Assembly: GCF_009827615.1 (NCBI RefSeq)
Contig: NZ_WTYU01000001.1
Coordinates: 1-64,000, forward strand
DNA from: Allopontixanthobacter confluentis
GTDB lineage: Bacteria; Pseudomonadota; Alphaproteobacteria; Sphingomonadales; Sphingomonadaceae
Direction of reading: 5' to 3'
DNA length: 64,000 nucleotides
Position numbers and translations under genes: made by a program. This document shows positions 54,128 through 63,059 of the stretch, one piece after another (within the stretch, counting starts at the first letter, position 1; each line of letters begins with the position of its first letter). The notes below the pieces were generated by a model that worked only from the letters and a program-made list of their open reading frames with translations, did no database searches and was not told where the DNA came from.

Positions 54128-54754
54128 TCAGTGGGTCTGCCTGTTCTCGCCAACGCCAGCGGCAAAAGCAATCCGCAACAGGTCGGACAGGCTCTGGACT
54201 TCCAGCTTGTTCATCAGATTGGCGCGGTGGATTTCCACCGTGCGGGGGCTGATCCCCAGATCATAGCCGATCGTCTTGTTGGGATAGCCTTCTACCAGTC
54301 CTGCCAGCACATCGTGTTCACGCGGTGTCAGCCCGTTCAGCCGCAGCTTTGCCTCATCCCGTTTGGAATGCCGGTGGCTGGCATCTTCCAGGCGGTGGTA
54401 ACATTCCTTGATGGCAGCGGTCAGCACCACTTTTTCAAACGGCTTTTCGATAAAGTCGAGCGCGCCGCCCTTCATTGCCTTTACTGCCAGTTCAACATCG
54501 CCATGCCCGGTCATGATTACCACCGGAAACAGGACCCCGCGGTTGTTCAATTCCTGCTGCACATCCAGCCCATCCATCCCCGGCATCCTGATATCCAGCA
54601 GGACACACCCCGGATCCAATTTGCCGACCTCGTGCAGGAACGCCAGCCCGCTTTCAAATACCTGAAGCGTAAAGCCTGACGTTCGCAGCATAAAGCCCAC
54701 TGACCTCCTTACAGAATCGTCATCATCCACCAGATAAATCGGATAATCATTCAT
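54128..54754 (-). CDS. fixJ: FixJ-like response regulator
   Basis: A 208-residue regulator: receiver domain with acidic DDD at 10-12, phospho-acceptor D54 in LLDIRMPG and KPF; LuxR-type HTH (GLTPREHDVLAGLVEGYPNK ... SPRTVEIHR) at the C-terminus. It overlaps fixL by 8 bp, so is coexpressed. The ATG at 54754 has GGAGG upstream at the right distance. FixK is not in the window. Confidence 0.92.
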   Translation of the reverse strand: MNDYPIYLVDDDDSVRRSVGFMLRTSGFTLQVFESGLAFLHEVGKLDPGCVLLDIRMPGMDGLDVQQELNNRGVLFPVVIMTGHGDVELAVKAMKGGALDFIEKPFEKVVLTAAIKECYHRLEDASHRHSKRDEAKLRLNGLTPREHDVLAGLVEGYPNKTIGYDLGISPRTVEIHRANLMNKLEVQSLSDLLRIAFAAGVGENRQTH

Positions 54755-55907
54755 CAGCATCCTCCATATTCGCGCTGGCAAGCGTAAAGGTGAAAACGGT
54801 TCCGCCCATGTCAGACGGCCTGGCGCCGATTTTCCCGCCATGGGCGTTGATGATGGTGTGGCAAATGGACAGGCCCAGGCCCATTCCGCTGGCTTTGGTG
54901 CTCATGAAAGGGTGAAACAGGCGCTCTGCTATATGGGGGTCCAGCCCCGGGCCACTGTCACTGACGCAGACGCTCACCTTGCCGCCTTCAATTGCCTCTG
55001 AACTGATGATGATGCGCTTGGTCGCAGAATCCGCCATGGCTTCGAGCGCATTGCGGATCAGATTGACCAGAACCTGCTGGATTTGCACCGGCACCACCAG
55101 AACCAGATCGCAGGACGGATCAAGCTGGCTGGAAAAATCCACATCCCGCCCATCGCCATTGACCAGCGCCAGTGCAGTTGCCTCCCTCACCAGGCGCGAC
55201 AGGCTGGCAATTTCGCGCACGGTATCGCCGCGCATGATAAATTCGCGCAGCCGGTGGATGATGGTGCCGGCGCGCAAGGCTTCTGCGGCACATTCGGACA
55301 AGGCATCGCGCACCAGCGCAAGATGGCCGGCAGTCGGATCGTCCAGCAGATCCTTCGCCGCTTCGACATAATTGGCCACGGCCGTCAGCGGCTGGTTCAG
55401 TTCATGGGCCAGCGAATTGGCCAGCGTTCCCATGGATGTGATGCGGGAGACATGGGCCAGTTCGGCCTGCAATACGTGCAACTGGCGCTCTGTCTCGCGC
55501 TGTTCGCTCATGTCTCTTATGAAGCCAGTGAACAGGCGGCTGTTGCCAATCACCATTTCGCCAACAGACAGGGTAATCGGGAATGTCGTGCCATCGCTTC
55601 TGCGCGCAGTGGTGACCCTGCCAATGCCGATGATCTTGCGTATGCCTGTGGCCAGATAATCGTGGATGTAGCCATCATGCGCTTCGCGGTCAGGTGGCGG
55701 CATCAGAATTCTGACATTTTCCCCCAGCACCTCTGTTTCATCATAGCCGAACATCTTTTCGGCGCCTTTGCTGAAGGACACGATGGATGAACGGCTGTCG
55801 ATCACAATCATCGCATCCGGCACAGTGTCGATCAGGGCATGAATGCTGCTGATGCGTTCATTGGCCAATGGGCTGGTCGCCATTTCCTGATTGATGATGT
55901 CGCTCAT
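54747..55907 (-). CDS. fixL: FixL-like oxygen-sensing histidine kinase
   Basis: A 386-residue soluble kinase. The heme-PAS domain (residues ~20-135) keeps the heme ligand H77 in EAHDGYIHDY and R97 in IIGIGRVT, the arginine that in FixL senses bound oxygen. The dimerisation box is LAHELNQPL with H168, followed by ATPase motifs NLIRNALEAM, SDSGPGL and GMGLGLSI. The close match along the whole PAS makes true O2 sensing likely. An AGGA lies 12 nt before ATG 55907. Confidence 0.92.
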   Translation of the reverse strand: MSDIINQEMATSPLANERISSIHALIDTVPDAMIVIDSRSSIVSFSKGAEKMFGYDETEVLGENVRILMPPPDREAHDGYIHDYLATGIRKIIGIGRVTTARRSDGTTFPITLSVGEMVIGNSRLFTGFIRDMSEQRETERQLHVLQAELAHVSRITSMGTLANSLAHELNQPLTAVANYVEAAKDLLDDPTAGHLALVRDALSECAAEALRAGTIIHRLREFIMRGDTVREIASLSRLVREATALALVNGDGRDVDFSSQLDPSCDLVLVVPVQIQQVLVNLIRNALEAMADSATKRIIISSEAIEGGKVSVCVSDSGPGLDPHIAERLFHPFMSTKASGMGLGLSICHTIINAHGGKIGARPSDMGGTVFTFTLASANMEDADE

Positions 55908-56283
55908 GCGATAAGCTGATCCTGTAATGGGCCATGACAGCTAAGCCATAAGCGGCTGATCCGTTACAAGGTCAGCCATTTACGGCATCAACATGTAAAC
56001 CGGCACAGGGGTTTTCAGGGTATTTCCCCATGCCGTGACGAATAACAAAACCAAGTCTGCATTATTATAGATATTATACCACTAAAAAATCAAGGACTGC
56101 CAATGCTGGCTGGCCTGAATTCTTAGGGGCCGGGCGTGTTTTCTAACTTTTCAGACCGGTCTTCTACCGCGCTAGGGAAGTTTCCTTATCGCTGCTGATA
56201 ACGAAACGGTTTTATCATCCAGCCACAAGATCGCCGCGCTGGATTTGCGATTCGATCAATAAAGTTCTGCAAAGGATTACGTC
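55908..56283. other. Divergent control region of fixLJ and hsp20
   Basis: A 376-bp, partly AT-rich stretch (around 56040-56090) that must hold promoters for fixLJ (left) and the small heat-shock gene (right). No small gene or repeat is convincing. TTGCG/ATCAA at 56245-56259 is FNR-like but has a 5-bp instead of a 4-bp spacer. Confidence 0.4.
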
Positions 56284-56772
56284 ATGAACAATCAGGTTGG
56301 CACATCGATTAAACCCTTCATTGACCGCGGAATTGCCGGACGATTGCTGGAACCATTTGCCCGTATGCGGAGCAATATGGACCATCTGATTGATGAATTT
56401 CCAACAAGCTGGTCGAATTTCCAGTTGGGCGGCGTGCCTGCGGTCGAGATGAAAGAGCAGGAAAGCGACTATCTCATCACGATCGAAGTTCCCGGAATTT
56501 CGCCTGCGGCCATCGACTTGCAGGTCGACCGCGACATGCTGATCGTGAAAGGCGAAAAAAAGGAAGAGCACGAGGAGAAAGAAGCCGATTACGTCATTTC
56601 CGAACGCAGCTATGGCGCGTTTGAACGGCGCATTGCCCTGCCTGCCGATGCGCAGGTGGACAAGGTGGAGGCCAGTTCTGAAAACGGGGTGCTGAAGATC
56701 ACCATTCCGCGCAGCCCCGATGCCACCTCCAGGCGCCGGGTGATCAAGATCAAATCCAGTCAGAAAGCATGA
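56284..56772 (+). CDS. Hsp20-family small heat-shock protein
   Basis: A 162-residue ATP-independent chaperone. The alpha-crystallin domain runs from about residue 50 (VPAVEMKEQESDYLITIEVPG) to GVLKITIPRS, and the short C-terminal tail keeps the RVIKIK anchoring motif. AAAGGA lies 8 nt before the ATG. A terminator follows. Confidence 0.93.
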   Translation: MNNQVGTSIKPFIDRGIAGRLLEPFARMRSNMDHLIDEFPTSWSNFQLGGVPAVEMKEQESDYLITIEVPGISPAAIDLQVDRDMLIVKGEKKEEHEEKEADYVISERSYGAFERRIALPADAQVDKVEASSENGVLKITIPRSPDATSRRRVIKIKSSQKA

Positions 56773-56857
56773 GACAGGACCATCTTCACCCGGCCTTCCG
56801 CTGACAGGAGGGGGCGGTCCTTACCCATGGCGTGACCTGCGACCCCACGCCAAGCCT

Positions 56858-56891
56858 GCCCTCTGGTCCCACGGGATCAGGGGGCTTTTTT
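56858..56891 (+). terminator. Terminator after hsp20
   Basis: GCCCTCTG pairs with CAGGGGGC (one G-U pair) around an inner TCCC-AC-GGGA hairpin, followed by TTTTTT. Confidence 0.8.
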
Positions 56892-56980
56892 GTTGAGGGA
56901 TACGGGCTTCTGCGTAATGTGCGCAGCCCCATGATGATTGACGGTGGCTGACCACAAACCCGCCCCGGAAGGAGAGATTG

Positions 56981-57910
56981 ATGGCTGATGACAAACATCT
57001 GCACGCGGCCAGGGTTCACGTCGAAGCGGTGCTTCAGGGTGAACAGCCGCCGCCGGTGGTCAAAACATTTTTCGACGAGCCGACTTTTACCGCAAGCTAT
57101 GTGCTGCATGACCCTGCCACAAGCCGCGCGGCTATCGTCGATCCGGTGCTGGATTTCGATCAGCCTTCGGGCCGCACCGCAACTGCATCGGCGGACAGGA
57201 TTGCGGCCTATGTCCGCAGCCAGGGCCTGACTGTGGACTGGCTGCTGGAAACGCATGCCCATGCAGACCATCTTTCTGCCGCCCCGCATTTGCAGAAGGA
57301 ACTGGGCGGCCAGTTGGTCATCGGGCGGGAAATCATCACCGTTCAGACGGTGTTTGGCGGGATTTTCAACGAAGGCCCCGAATTTGCCCGTGATGGTTCG
57401 CAATTTGACCGTTTGCTGGATGATGGGGATTGCCTGATGATGGGCACCATCGCTATTACCGCGCTGCATGTGCCCGGCCACACACCGGCGGACATGGCCT
57501 ATATTGCCGGGGATGCCGCCTTTGTCGGCGACACGATTTTCATGCCGGATTACGGCACGGCGCGGGCGGATTTTCCCGGCGGGGATGCCGCCACGCTGTA
57601 CCGGTCCATCCAGCGGCTGATGGGACTGCCCGGCGCGACACGCGTGTTTCTGTGCCATGATTACAAGGCTGCCGGGCGTGATGAATTTGTGTGGGAAACA
57701 ACCATTGCCGCGCAGAAAACGGGTAATGTCCATGTGCATGAAGGTGTGACCGAGGCGGAATTTACGGCCATGCGCCAGGCCCGCGATGCCACGCTTGCCG
57801 TGCCGCGCCTGATCCTGCCGTCCATCCAGGTGAACATCAGGGGAGGGCATTTCCCGCCAGCAGAGGCCAATGGCACGCATTATCTGAAACTGCCGCTCAA
57901 CATTCTGTAG
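56981..57910 (+). CDS. Persulfide dioxygenase-like MBL-fold protein (ETHE1/Blh type)
   Basis: A 309-residue metallo-beta-lactamase-fold enzyme. The metal motif is THAHADHLSA, followed by PGHTPAD, VGDTIFMPDYGT and the late LCHDYK. This pattern is that of ETHE1/Blh, which oxidise glutathione persulfide in sulfide detoxification. The ATG at 56981 has AAGGAGAG immediately upstream. The next gene encodes a DUF442 domain protein, which is fused to Blh in some bacteria, supporting the sulfur role. Confidence 0.88.
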   Translation: MADDKHLHAARVHVEAVLQGEQPPPVVKTFFDEPTFTASYVLHDPATSRAAIVDPVLDFDQPSGRTATASADRIAAYVRSQGLTVDWLLETHAHADHLSAAPHLQKELGGQLVIGREIITVQTVFGGIFNEGPEFARDGSQFDRLLDDGDCLMMGTIAITALHVPGHTPADMAYIAGDAAFVGDTIFMPDYGTARADFPGGDAATLYRSIQRLMGLPGATRVFLCHDYKAAGRDEFVWETTIAAQKTGNVHVHEGVTEAEFTAMRQARDATLAVPRLILPSIQVNIRGGHFPPAEANGTHYLKLPLNIL

Positions 57911-58010
57911 CGGCGGACGTGCGCGATCATTATATTCCGATCGGGCAGGCACAGCTGGCGTCAGGGTTCTGGCAAGGCTGTTACCGGCAAATTTGACAAG
58001 CGAGGAACTG

Positions 58011-58373
58011 ATGATGGAACTGAACCAAATTACTCCTGATTTTGCTGCGACAGGGCAGCTTGGCGTGGACGATCTGGCGCAGGCCGCAGCGCTTGGCTTC
58101 AGGACAATCGTGGACAATCGGCCAGATGGCGAAGCGCCGGACATGCCATCTTCTGCCGAAATGGAAGCAGCCGCCCACAAGCTCGGCTTGGGTTTTGCCT
58201 ATATCCCGATTGTGCCTGGCCAGTTGAGCGATCACGAAGCGCTGGAATTGCGGCAAGTGCTGGCCACCATGCAAGGGCCAGTGCTGGGCTATTGCCGCAG
58301 CGGCGCGCGGACGGCATCGCTGTGGCAGAAATATTGCGAATTGCCCGCCGAACCGCCGTTGATTGGCGACTGA
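58011..58373 (+). CDS. TIGR01244/DUF442 protein, phosphatase or sulfurtransferase-like
   Basis: A 120-residue protein with the CX5R-type loop CRSGARTASLW at residues ~99-109 and the family segment TVDNRPDGEAPDMPSSAEM. It sits 100 bp after the persulfide dioxygenase gene; together they resemble the two halves of Blh proteins. ATG at 58011 follows AGGA; another ATG is next to it. Confidence 0.85.
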   Translation: MMELNQITPDFAATGQLGVDDLAQAAALGFRTIVDNRPDGEAPDMPSSAEMEAAAHKLGLGFAYIPIVPGQLSDHEALELRQVLATMQGPVLGYCRSGARTASLWQKYCELPAEPPLIGD

Positions 58374-58421
58374 TCGCCCGATCATTTTGCGCTTTGCCAT
58401 TCAGCCAGGGAAGGGCCGCTG

Positions 58422-59126
58422 TTGAGCAGGTTGCACGATCATCCCGAATTGCATGTGTCCGGCAGGATCGGCTGGCTGCGCGCTGCGGTGCTGGGCGCCA
58501 ATGACGGGATAGTTTCCACCGCCAGCCTGATTGTGGGCGTGGCAGCAACCCAGCCGACCGGCAATGCCGTCATTGTGGCCGGCGTTGCGGCGTTGTTTGC
58601 TGGCGCCATGTCCATGGCGGCGGGTGAATATGTCTCGGTCAGCACGCAGGCCGACACCGAACGTGCAGAATTGGCGCGGGAGGCGGCAGAACAGGTAGAC
58701 CAGCCCGAATTCGAGCGGGAGGAGCTGGTGCAGATTTACCAGCGCCGCGGCGTTGACCGCGCCACGGCCGAGGCAGTGGCCGACCAGATGATGGCACAAG
58801 ACGCGCTTGGCACCCATGCGCGGGACGAATTGGGGCTGACCCATGCCGCCGCCGCCCGCCCGCTGGAGGCGGCCCTGGCATCCGCGCTGACTTTCACCGC
58901 AGGTGCATCCGCGCCGCTGCTGGTGGCGTGGCTTGCCCCGCCGGCCTTGGTGGTGGCTGCCGTGGCGATGTCTTCGATTGGATGCCTGGCGCTGCTGGGC
59001 GCACTTGGCGCGTGGGCAGGCGGGGCACCAGTGGCCCCTTCCGTCATGAGAGTGACGTTCTGGGGCGTGCTGGCGATGATTGTCACCTATGGCATCGGCC
59101 ATCTTTTCGGGGCGACTGTGGCCTGA
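58422..59126 (+). CDS. VIT1/CCC1-family iron or manganese transporter
   Basis: A 234-residue membrane protein. The first helix has GANDGIVSTASLIVGVA, the VIT signature, followed by AGEYVSVSTQADTERAEL with the metal-binding cytoplasmic helices, then three C-terminal helices. It probably exports Fe(II) or Mn(II) from the cytoplasm. The start is a TTG with GGGAAGGG 7 nt upstream. Confidence 0.85.
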   Translation: MSRLHDHPELHVSGRIGWLRAAVLGANDGIVSTASLIVGVAATQPTGNAVIVAGVAALFAGAMSMAAGEYVSVSTQADTERAELAREAAEQVDQPEFEREELVQIYQRRGVDRATAEAVADQMMAQDALGTHARDELGLTHAAAARPLEAALASALTFTAGASAPLLVAWLAPPALVVAAVAMSSIGCLALLGALGAWAGGAPVAPSVMRVTFWGVLAMIVTYGIGHLFGATVA

Positions 59127-59127
59127 T

Positions 59128-59165
59128 GCCATCATCCGGGCGGGCAGCGCCGCGCCATCATCCGG
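59128..59165. repeat. 12-bp direct repeat after the VIT gene
   Basis: GCCATCATCCGG at 59128-59139 and again at 59154-59165, spaced by 14 bp. No target-site or element is visible around it. Confidence 0.4.
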
Positions 59166-59260
59166 ATATGTCCCTATATTGCCGCCTGCCGATAGGCTCC
59201 ATTGTTTGCCAGACGCAGCCAGTTTTCTGGCCCTGCGCGAGACAGACGGAGCAAAATCCC

Positions 59261-59698
59261 ATGATACTCAAACACGGCACTACCCTGCTGGTGGCAGACG
59301 GGTCGCACATGATGGTCCTGCAAAACCGGGGCGATACGGTTGCGCCCGACCTTGCCGTGGTTGAACACCGCGCCATCGACAGCGAAGCGAACCGCGAAAT
59401 CCTGTCAGATGCGCCCGGCGTGTCCTTTTCCAGCATGGGTTACGGCCATGACACGCACGGCCAGACAGACGCGCATCAGCAACGCGAAGACCGCTTTATT
59501 GCAGAAGCGGTCTCTGCCTTGGCAAAGACCGCCAATGGCAACGATGGTGAAGTCATCATCGTGGCCCCGCCCACGGCGCTTGGCGTGCTGCGCGCGCATA
59601 TCAAACCGGCGCTGAAAAAACGGGTCATTGCAGAAATTGCCAAGGATCTGACCAACCATCCGGTCGATGAAATTGCCCGTCTGGTGCAGGAATACTGA
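59261..59698 (+). CDS. Host attachment family protein (AtsA-like)
   Basis: A 145-residue soluble protein of the family named after an Agrobacterium attachment gene (PF10116). Typical parts are TTLLVADGSHMMVLQNRG at the N-terminus and IVAPPTALGVLRAHIKPALKKRVIAEIAKDLTNHPVDE near the C-terminus (cited only in part). The fold is RNase H-like, and attachment is not proven. Members are often found with stress genes, as here. GGAG lies 10 nt before the ATG. Confidence 0.85.
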   Translation: MILKHGTTLLVADGSHMMVLQNRGDTVAPDLAVVEHRAIDSEANREILSDAPGVSFSSMGYGHDTHGQTDAHQQREDRFIAEAVSALAKTANGNDGEVIIVAPPTALGVLRAHIKPALKKRVIAEIAKDLTNHPVDEIARLVQEY

Positions 59699-59709
59699 CC
59701 GGTATGGCC

Positions 59710-59742
59710 TGCGGTGCGCCGCAAAATTTGCGCCGCACCGCA
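59710..59742. terminator. Hairpin between convergent genes, probable bidirectional terminator
   Basis: A 33-nt near-perfect palindrome, TGCGGTGCG ... CGCACCGCA with inner CGCAAA/TTTGCG and one mismatch. T-runs are weak on both sides. Confidence 0.6.
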
Positions 59743-59779
59743 ACTTTCTGGAAATTTATCTGCCAAAGTATTTTTCGGC

Positions 59780-60544
59780 CTATTTAGCAGTCCACCCGCC
59801 ATCCACCGCCAATGCATGGCCGGTGGTGAAACTTGCGCCGGCACTGCACAGCCACAGGACTGCTTCGGCAATTTCTTCGGGCCGGCCAATCCGGCCCATG
59901 GGTTCAGTCGCGATCATCTGTTGCCGCCCGTCCGGTGATGTTGCCATGAACCGTTCGAGCATGGGCGTTTCGATTGCGCCGGGACAAATGGCATTGATGC
60001 GGATGTTGCGCGCGGCATATTCCAGCGCGGCAGCCTTGGTCAGGCCAACTACCCCGTGTTTGGCCGCGACATAAGCGGGGATGCCCGCCAGCCCGACCAG
60101 CCCGGCCACCGATGCGCAATTGACAATCGCGCCACCTGTATCTTCTGTCACCATGTGCTTTAATTCTTCGCGCATGCACAGCCAGAGGCCGCGCAGGTTG
60201 ATATTCATCACGCGGTCCCAATTGGCGGTGGTACACGCGCCCGTTTCTGCGGTTTCCCCCTCGATCCCGGCATTGTTGAAAGCAGCGTCGATCCGGCCAA
60301 AACGGGCAATGATGCGCTGTATCGTGTCTGTGACCGCGCGTTCATCTGCGACATCGCAGCTATAGAAGGCGCACTCCGTGCCTGCCGCCGTCAATTCACC
60401 TGCCAGCTTAGTGCCGCCTGCTTCGTCCTGGTCCACCAGGGCCAGAGCATGGCCATGCTGCGCAAACAGCCGTGCTGTGGCCTCGCCGATGCCCGAACTC
60501 GCGCCGGTCACCAGCGCCACTTTTTTTCCGACTTCCTGCGTCAT
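59780..60544 (-). CDS. Short-chain dehydrogenase/reductase
   Basis: A 254-residue NAD(P)-dependent oxidoreductase: VTGASSGIG cofactor motif, NNAG, active-site Ser in CASVAG with YVAAK (Tyr and Lys), and [10 protein letters not shown] near the end. The ATG at 60544 follows AAAGG by 8 nt. It is the last gene of the right-hand group, 87 bp after the ACP gene, and might reduce a carrier-bound keto group; this is inference. Confidence 0.9.
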   Translation of the reverse strand: MTQEVGKKVALVTGASSGIGEATARLFAQHGHALALVDQDEAGGTKLAGELTAAGTECAFYSCDVADERAVTDTIQRIIARFGRIDAAFNNAGIEGETAETGACTTANWDRVMNINLRGLWLCMREELKHMVTEDTGGAIVNCASVAGLVGLAGIPAYVAAKHGVVGLTKAAALEYAARNIRINAICPGAIETPMLERFMATSPDGRQQMIATEPMGRIGRPEEIAEAVLWLCSAGASFTTGHALAVDGGWTAK

Positions 60545-60631
60545 TGCGCGCACCTTTGCTGTGTGTGTTGCCTCGCGGCCAATCCTACAGGCGGCCTGCC
60601 ACCTACTTCATTACGCAATTGTCCCAATGGA

Positions 60632-60883
60632 TCAGCGCGGCGCCAGGCGGCTTTGAAGATAGTCGGTCCCGCTGCCCAATGTGGTCAGCCGCGCTGCATC
60701 AGCATCGGGAATGTCAAACCCCAGGCGCTGGCTCAGGGCGACCACGAGGTTGAAAATATCCATGGAATCAAGATCCAGCGCCTCACGCAGATCTTCTGTG
60801 TCACTGATGGCCACGCCTTCGGTTTCCGGCGCGATCTGGCTGATTTCGTGCAGGATTATCTGGCGCAGATCCTCCCTTGTCAT
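60632..60883 (-). CDS. Acyl carrier protein
   Basis: An 83-residue carrier protein with the phosphopantetheine serine S40 in LDLDSMDIFN. It differs from the fatty-acid AcpP in helix 2 and ends with a Arg-rich tail. Its ATG overlaps the stop of the E2 gene (ATGA, 4 bp), so it is made together with a 2-oxoacid dehydrogenase. GGAGGGG lies before the ATG. Confidence 0.88.
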   Translation of the reverse strand: MTREDLRQIILHEISQIAPETEGVAISDTEDLREALDLDSMDIFNLVVALSQRLGFDIPDADAARLTTLGSGTDYLQSRLAPR

Positions 60884-62082
60884 AACCCCTCCGGCCTGTT
60901 CAGCAATTCTGCAATCCGGCGCAGCAGTAATGCGCCGCGGTGCCCGTCATTGGCGCGGTGGTCGGCGCCAATCGTCGCTGTCATCACGGGCCGCACTGCC
61001 AGTGCATCCCCCACAGGCCAGGCGTGCTGGCTGACGCTGCCAAAGCCGATAATTGCCACTTGCGGCGGATAGATAATCGGCAGCAGCATATCCACGCCCC
61101 GGTCACCCAAGCTCGAAACAGTCACGGTCGGGTCGCTCACCTCGGACGAGCGAAAGCCGCCTTTGCGAACGCGGCTGACCAGATCGCGCATTTGCACCAT
61201 CAGTTCTGGCAGCGCGATCGAGTCGGTATGGTGGATGGCAGGCGCGGCCAATCCGCCGCCGCGCATGGCGATGGCCATTCCCATGTGGATGGCGCTGCTG
61301 GGGGTAAAGCCGCCGGTGCCGTAAAACCCGTTGAATTCGGGAAATTCCCGCAATGCGAGCGCTGCCGCTTTCACTGTCAGCGCACCCATCAGCAGGCGCT
61401 CTGCCGGCGGATGGTTCGCATTATAGCGGCCCAGCCATGCAGCAGCGGCGGTTACATCAAAACTATGCGCCAGATAATAATGCGGAATATCCCGCTTTGA
61501 CCGGGACATGGCGGCAGCAATGGCGCGGCGCATGGGATCAAGATCAGCTACGGTTTCACGGACAAGGGGGCTGCCCACTTCTGCCTGCTCGACATCATCG
61601 CGCACTATTGCCCCGTCAGGTCCGCTGCCCGCAACCGATGCAAGGTCGATATTTTTCTCCCGGGCCAGATCCCGCGCAGCAGGGGATGCCCGCAAAACCT
61701 CGCCTGGAGGCAGAAGGGGCGCAGGTGAAGCAGGCGGCACAACAGGGGGCGCGACAGGCGGCATGACAGGCTGGGCGACAGGTTCGCGCGCAGCCGCTTC
61801 GTCAGGTGCCGCAGGAACGGCAGGTTCTTCTGTCGGCGGCAGGTCTTCGTTACTGGCAATCCGCGCAAGCGGGGTGCCGACCGGCACTTTCTCACCCGGC
61901 TGCACCAGCAACTGCGCGATCTTGCCATCTTCGAAAACCTCTACTTCGATTGCGCCCTTGTCCGTTTCCACCACCGCGATAATATCGCCGCGCTGCACCG
62001 TTTCACCCGGCTTTTTCAGCCATTCGACCAGGGTTCCTGCCTCCATATCGGCGCCCAGTGATGGCATGGAAAACGTGCCCAT
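60880..62082 (-). CDS. 2-oxoacid dehydrogenase E2 (dihydrolipoyl acyltransferase)
   Basis: A 400-residue protein: one lipoyl domain with K42 in ETDKGAIE, a Pro/Ala linker, a peripheral-subunit-binding domain ([17 protein letters not shown]), and the catalytic acyltransferase domain with H375 and D379 in DHRANDG. It starts 2 bp after the E1beta stop and overlaps the ACP gene. Substrate not identifiable from sequence; similar sets serve pyruvate or acetoin. Confidence 0.92.
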   Translation of the reverse strand: MGTFSMPSLGADMEAGTLVEWLKKPGETVQRGDIIAVVETDKGAIEVEVFEDGKIAQLLVQPGEKVPVGTPLARIASNEDLPPTEEPAVPAAPDEAAAREPVAQPVMPPVAPPVVPPASPAPLLPPGEVLRASPAARDLAREKNIDLASVAGSGPDGAIVRDDVEQAEVGSPLVRETVADLDPMRRAIAAAMSRSKRDIPHYYLAHSFDVTAAAAWLGRYNANHPPAERLLMGALTVKAAALALREFPEFNGFYGTGGFTPSSAIHMGMAIAMRGGGLAAPAIHHTDSIALPELMVQMRDLVSRVRKGGFRSSEVSDPTVTVSSLGDRGVDMLLPIIYPPQVAIIGFGSVSQHAWPVGDALAVRPVMTATIGADHRANDGHRGALLLRRIAELLNRPEGL

Positions 62083-62084
62083 GG

Positions 62085-63059
62085 TCAGCGCCCCAGCACT
62101 GTGCGGGCGGCAGCGATGATGCCATCAACACTGGGCAAGGCGGCCATTTCCAGATGCTGGGCATAGGGAATTGGCACTTCGGCACTGCACAGGCGGGCCA
62201 GCGGCGCGTCCAGGTGCCAGAACCCCTGTTCGATCACCCGCGCCATGATTTCCGCTGAAATACTGCCTGACCGCCAGCCTTCATCCACGATGATGCAGCG
62301 CCGCGTTTTGGCGATGGTTGCCATGATCGCATCATCATCGAGCGGGCGCAGCACCCGCAGATCGAGCACTTCGGCGCTGATCCCCTCTGCTGCCATCTGT
62401 TCGGCTGCGGCCAGCGACTTGCCCAGCGATCCGCCATAGGTAATGAGGCTGATGTCGGTGCCGTGCCGGCGGATCGCTGCGTGGTCGATATCTGCTGCAA
62501 CCGGCCACTCAATCTCGGCAGTGTCGTTATACAGCAGCGCGTTTTCAAAAATCAGGACCGGATCGGGATCGGCCAGCGACGGGGCAATCATGCCGGCGGC
62601 ATCTTCGACTGTTGCCGGGGCCAGCACGCGAATGCCGGGAATATGGGCATACCACCCTTCCAGACTGTGCGAATGCTGCGCGCCAAGCTGGCGTCCGCCA
62701 CCCGTGGCCAGCCTGATCACCAGCGGGACATGGAACTGGCCGCCCGACATATGCCGGATGGTGGCAGCATTGTTCATGATCTGGTCGAGCGCCAGCAGCG
62801 AGAAATTACAAGTCATGATTTCGACGATGGGCCGCATCCCGCCCATTGCCGCGCCGATGCCCGCGCCGGTAAAACCGCTTTCCGACAAGGGCGTATCGCG
62901 GATGCGCTGCGGGCCGAATTCTTCCAGCAGCCCTTTTGAAACCGCATAGCATCCGCCATAATGGCCGACATCTTCGCCCATCAGGAAAACGCGGCTGTCT
63001 GCCTGCATCGCATCACGGATTGCGCCGCGCGCGGCTTCGCGGTAACTCATCAGGGTCAT
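62085..63059 (-). CDS. 2-oxoacid dehydrogenase E1 component, beta subunit
   Basis: A 324-residue ThDP-binding subunit. Markers: [40 protein letters not shown] and [17 protein letters not shown], close to PdhB/AcoB proteins. Its ATG overlaps the E1alpha stop (ATGA), and a longer N-terminus has no support. Confidence 0.93.
   Translation of the reverse strand: MTLMSYREAARGAIRDAMQADSRVFLMGEDVGHYGGCYAVSKGLLEEFGPQRIRDTPLSESGFTGAGIGAAMGGMRPIVEIMTCNFSLLALDQIMNNAATIRHMSGGQFHVPLVIRLATGGGRQLGAQHSHSLEGWYAHIPGIRVLAPATVEDAAGMIAPSLADPDPVLIFENALLYNDTAEIEWPVAADIDHAAIRRHGTDISLITYGGSLGKSLAAAEQMAAEGISAEVLDLRVLRPLDDDAIMATIAKTRRCIIVDEGWRSGSISAEIMARVIEQGFWHLDAPLARLCSAEVPIPYAQHLEMAALPSVDGIIAAARTVLGR

Noticed and set aside
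53873-54679. Plus-strand 268-codon frame
   Set aside because: Antisense to fixJ with no ribosome site or recognisable domain.
56245-56259. FNR/FixK-like box before hsp20
   Set aside because: Half-sites are spaced by 5 bp, not 4, and TTGCG is imperfect.
56786-58180. Minus-strand 464-codon frame
   Set aside because: Lies antisense to the persulfide dioxygenase and DUF442 genes, which have clear motifs.
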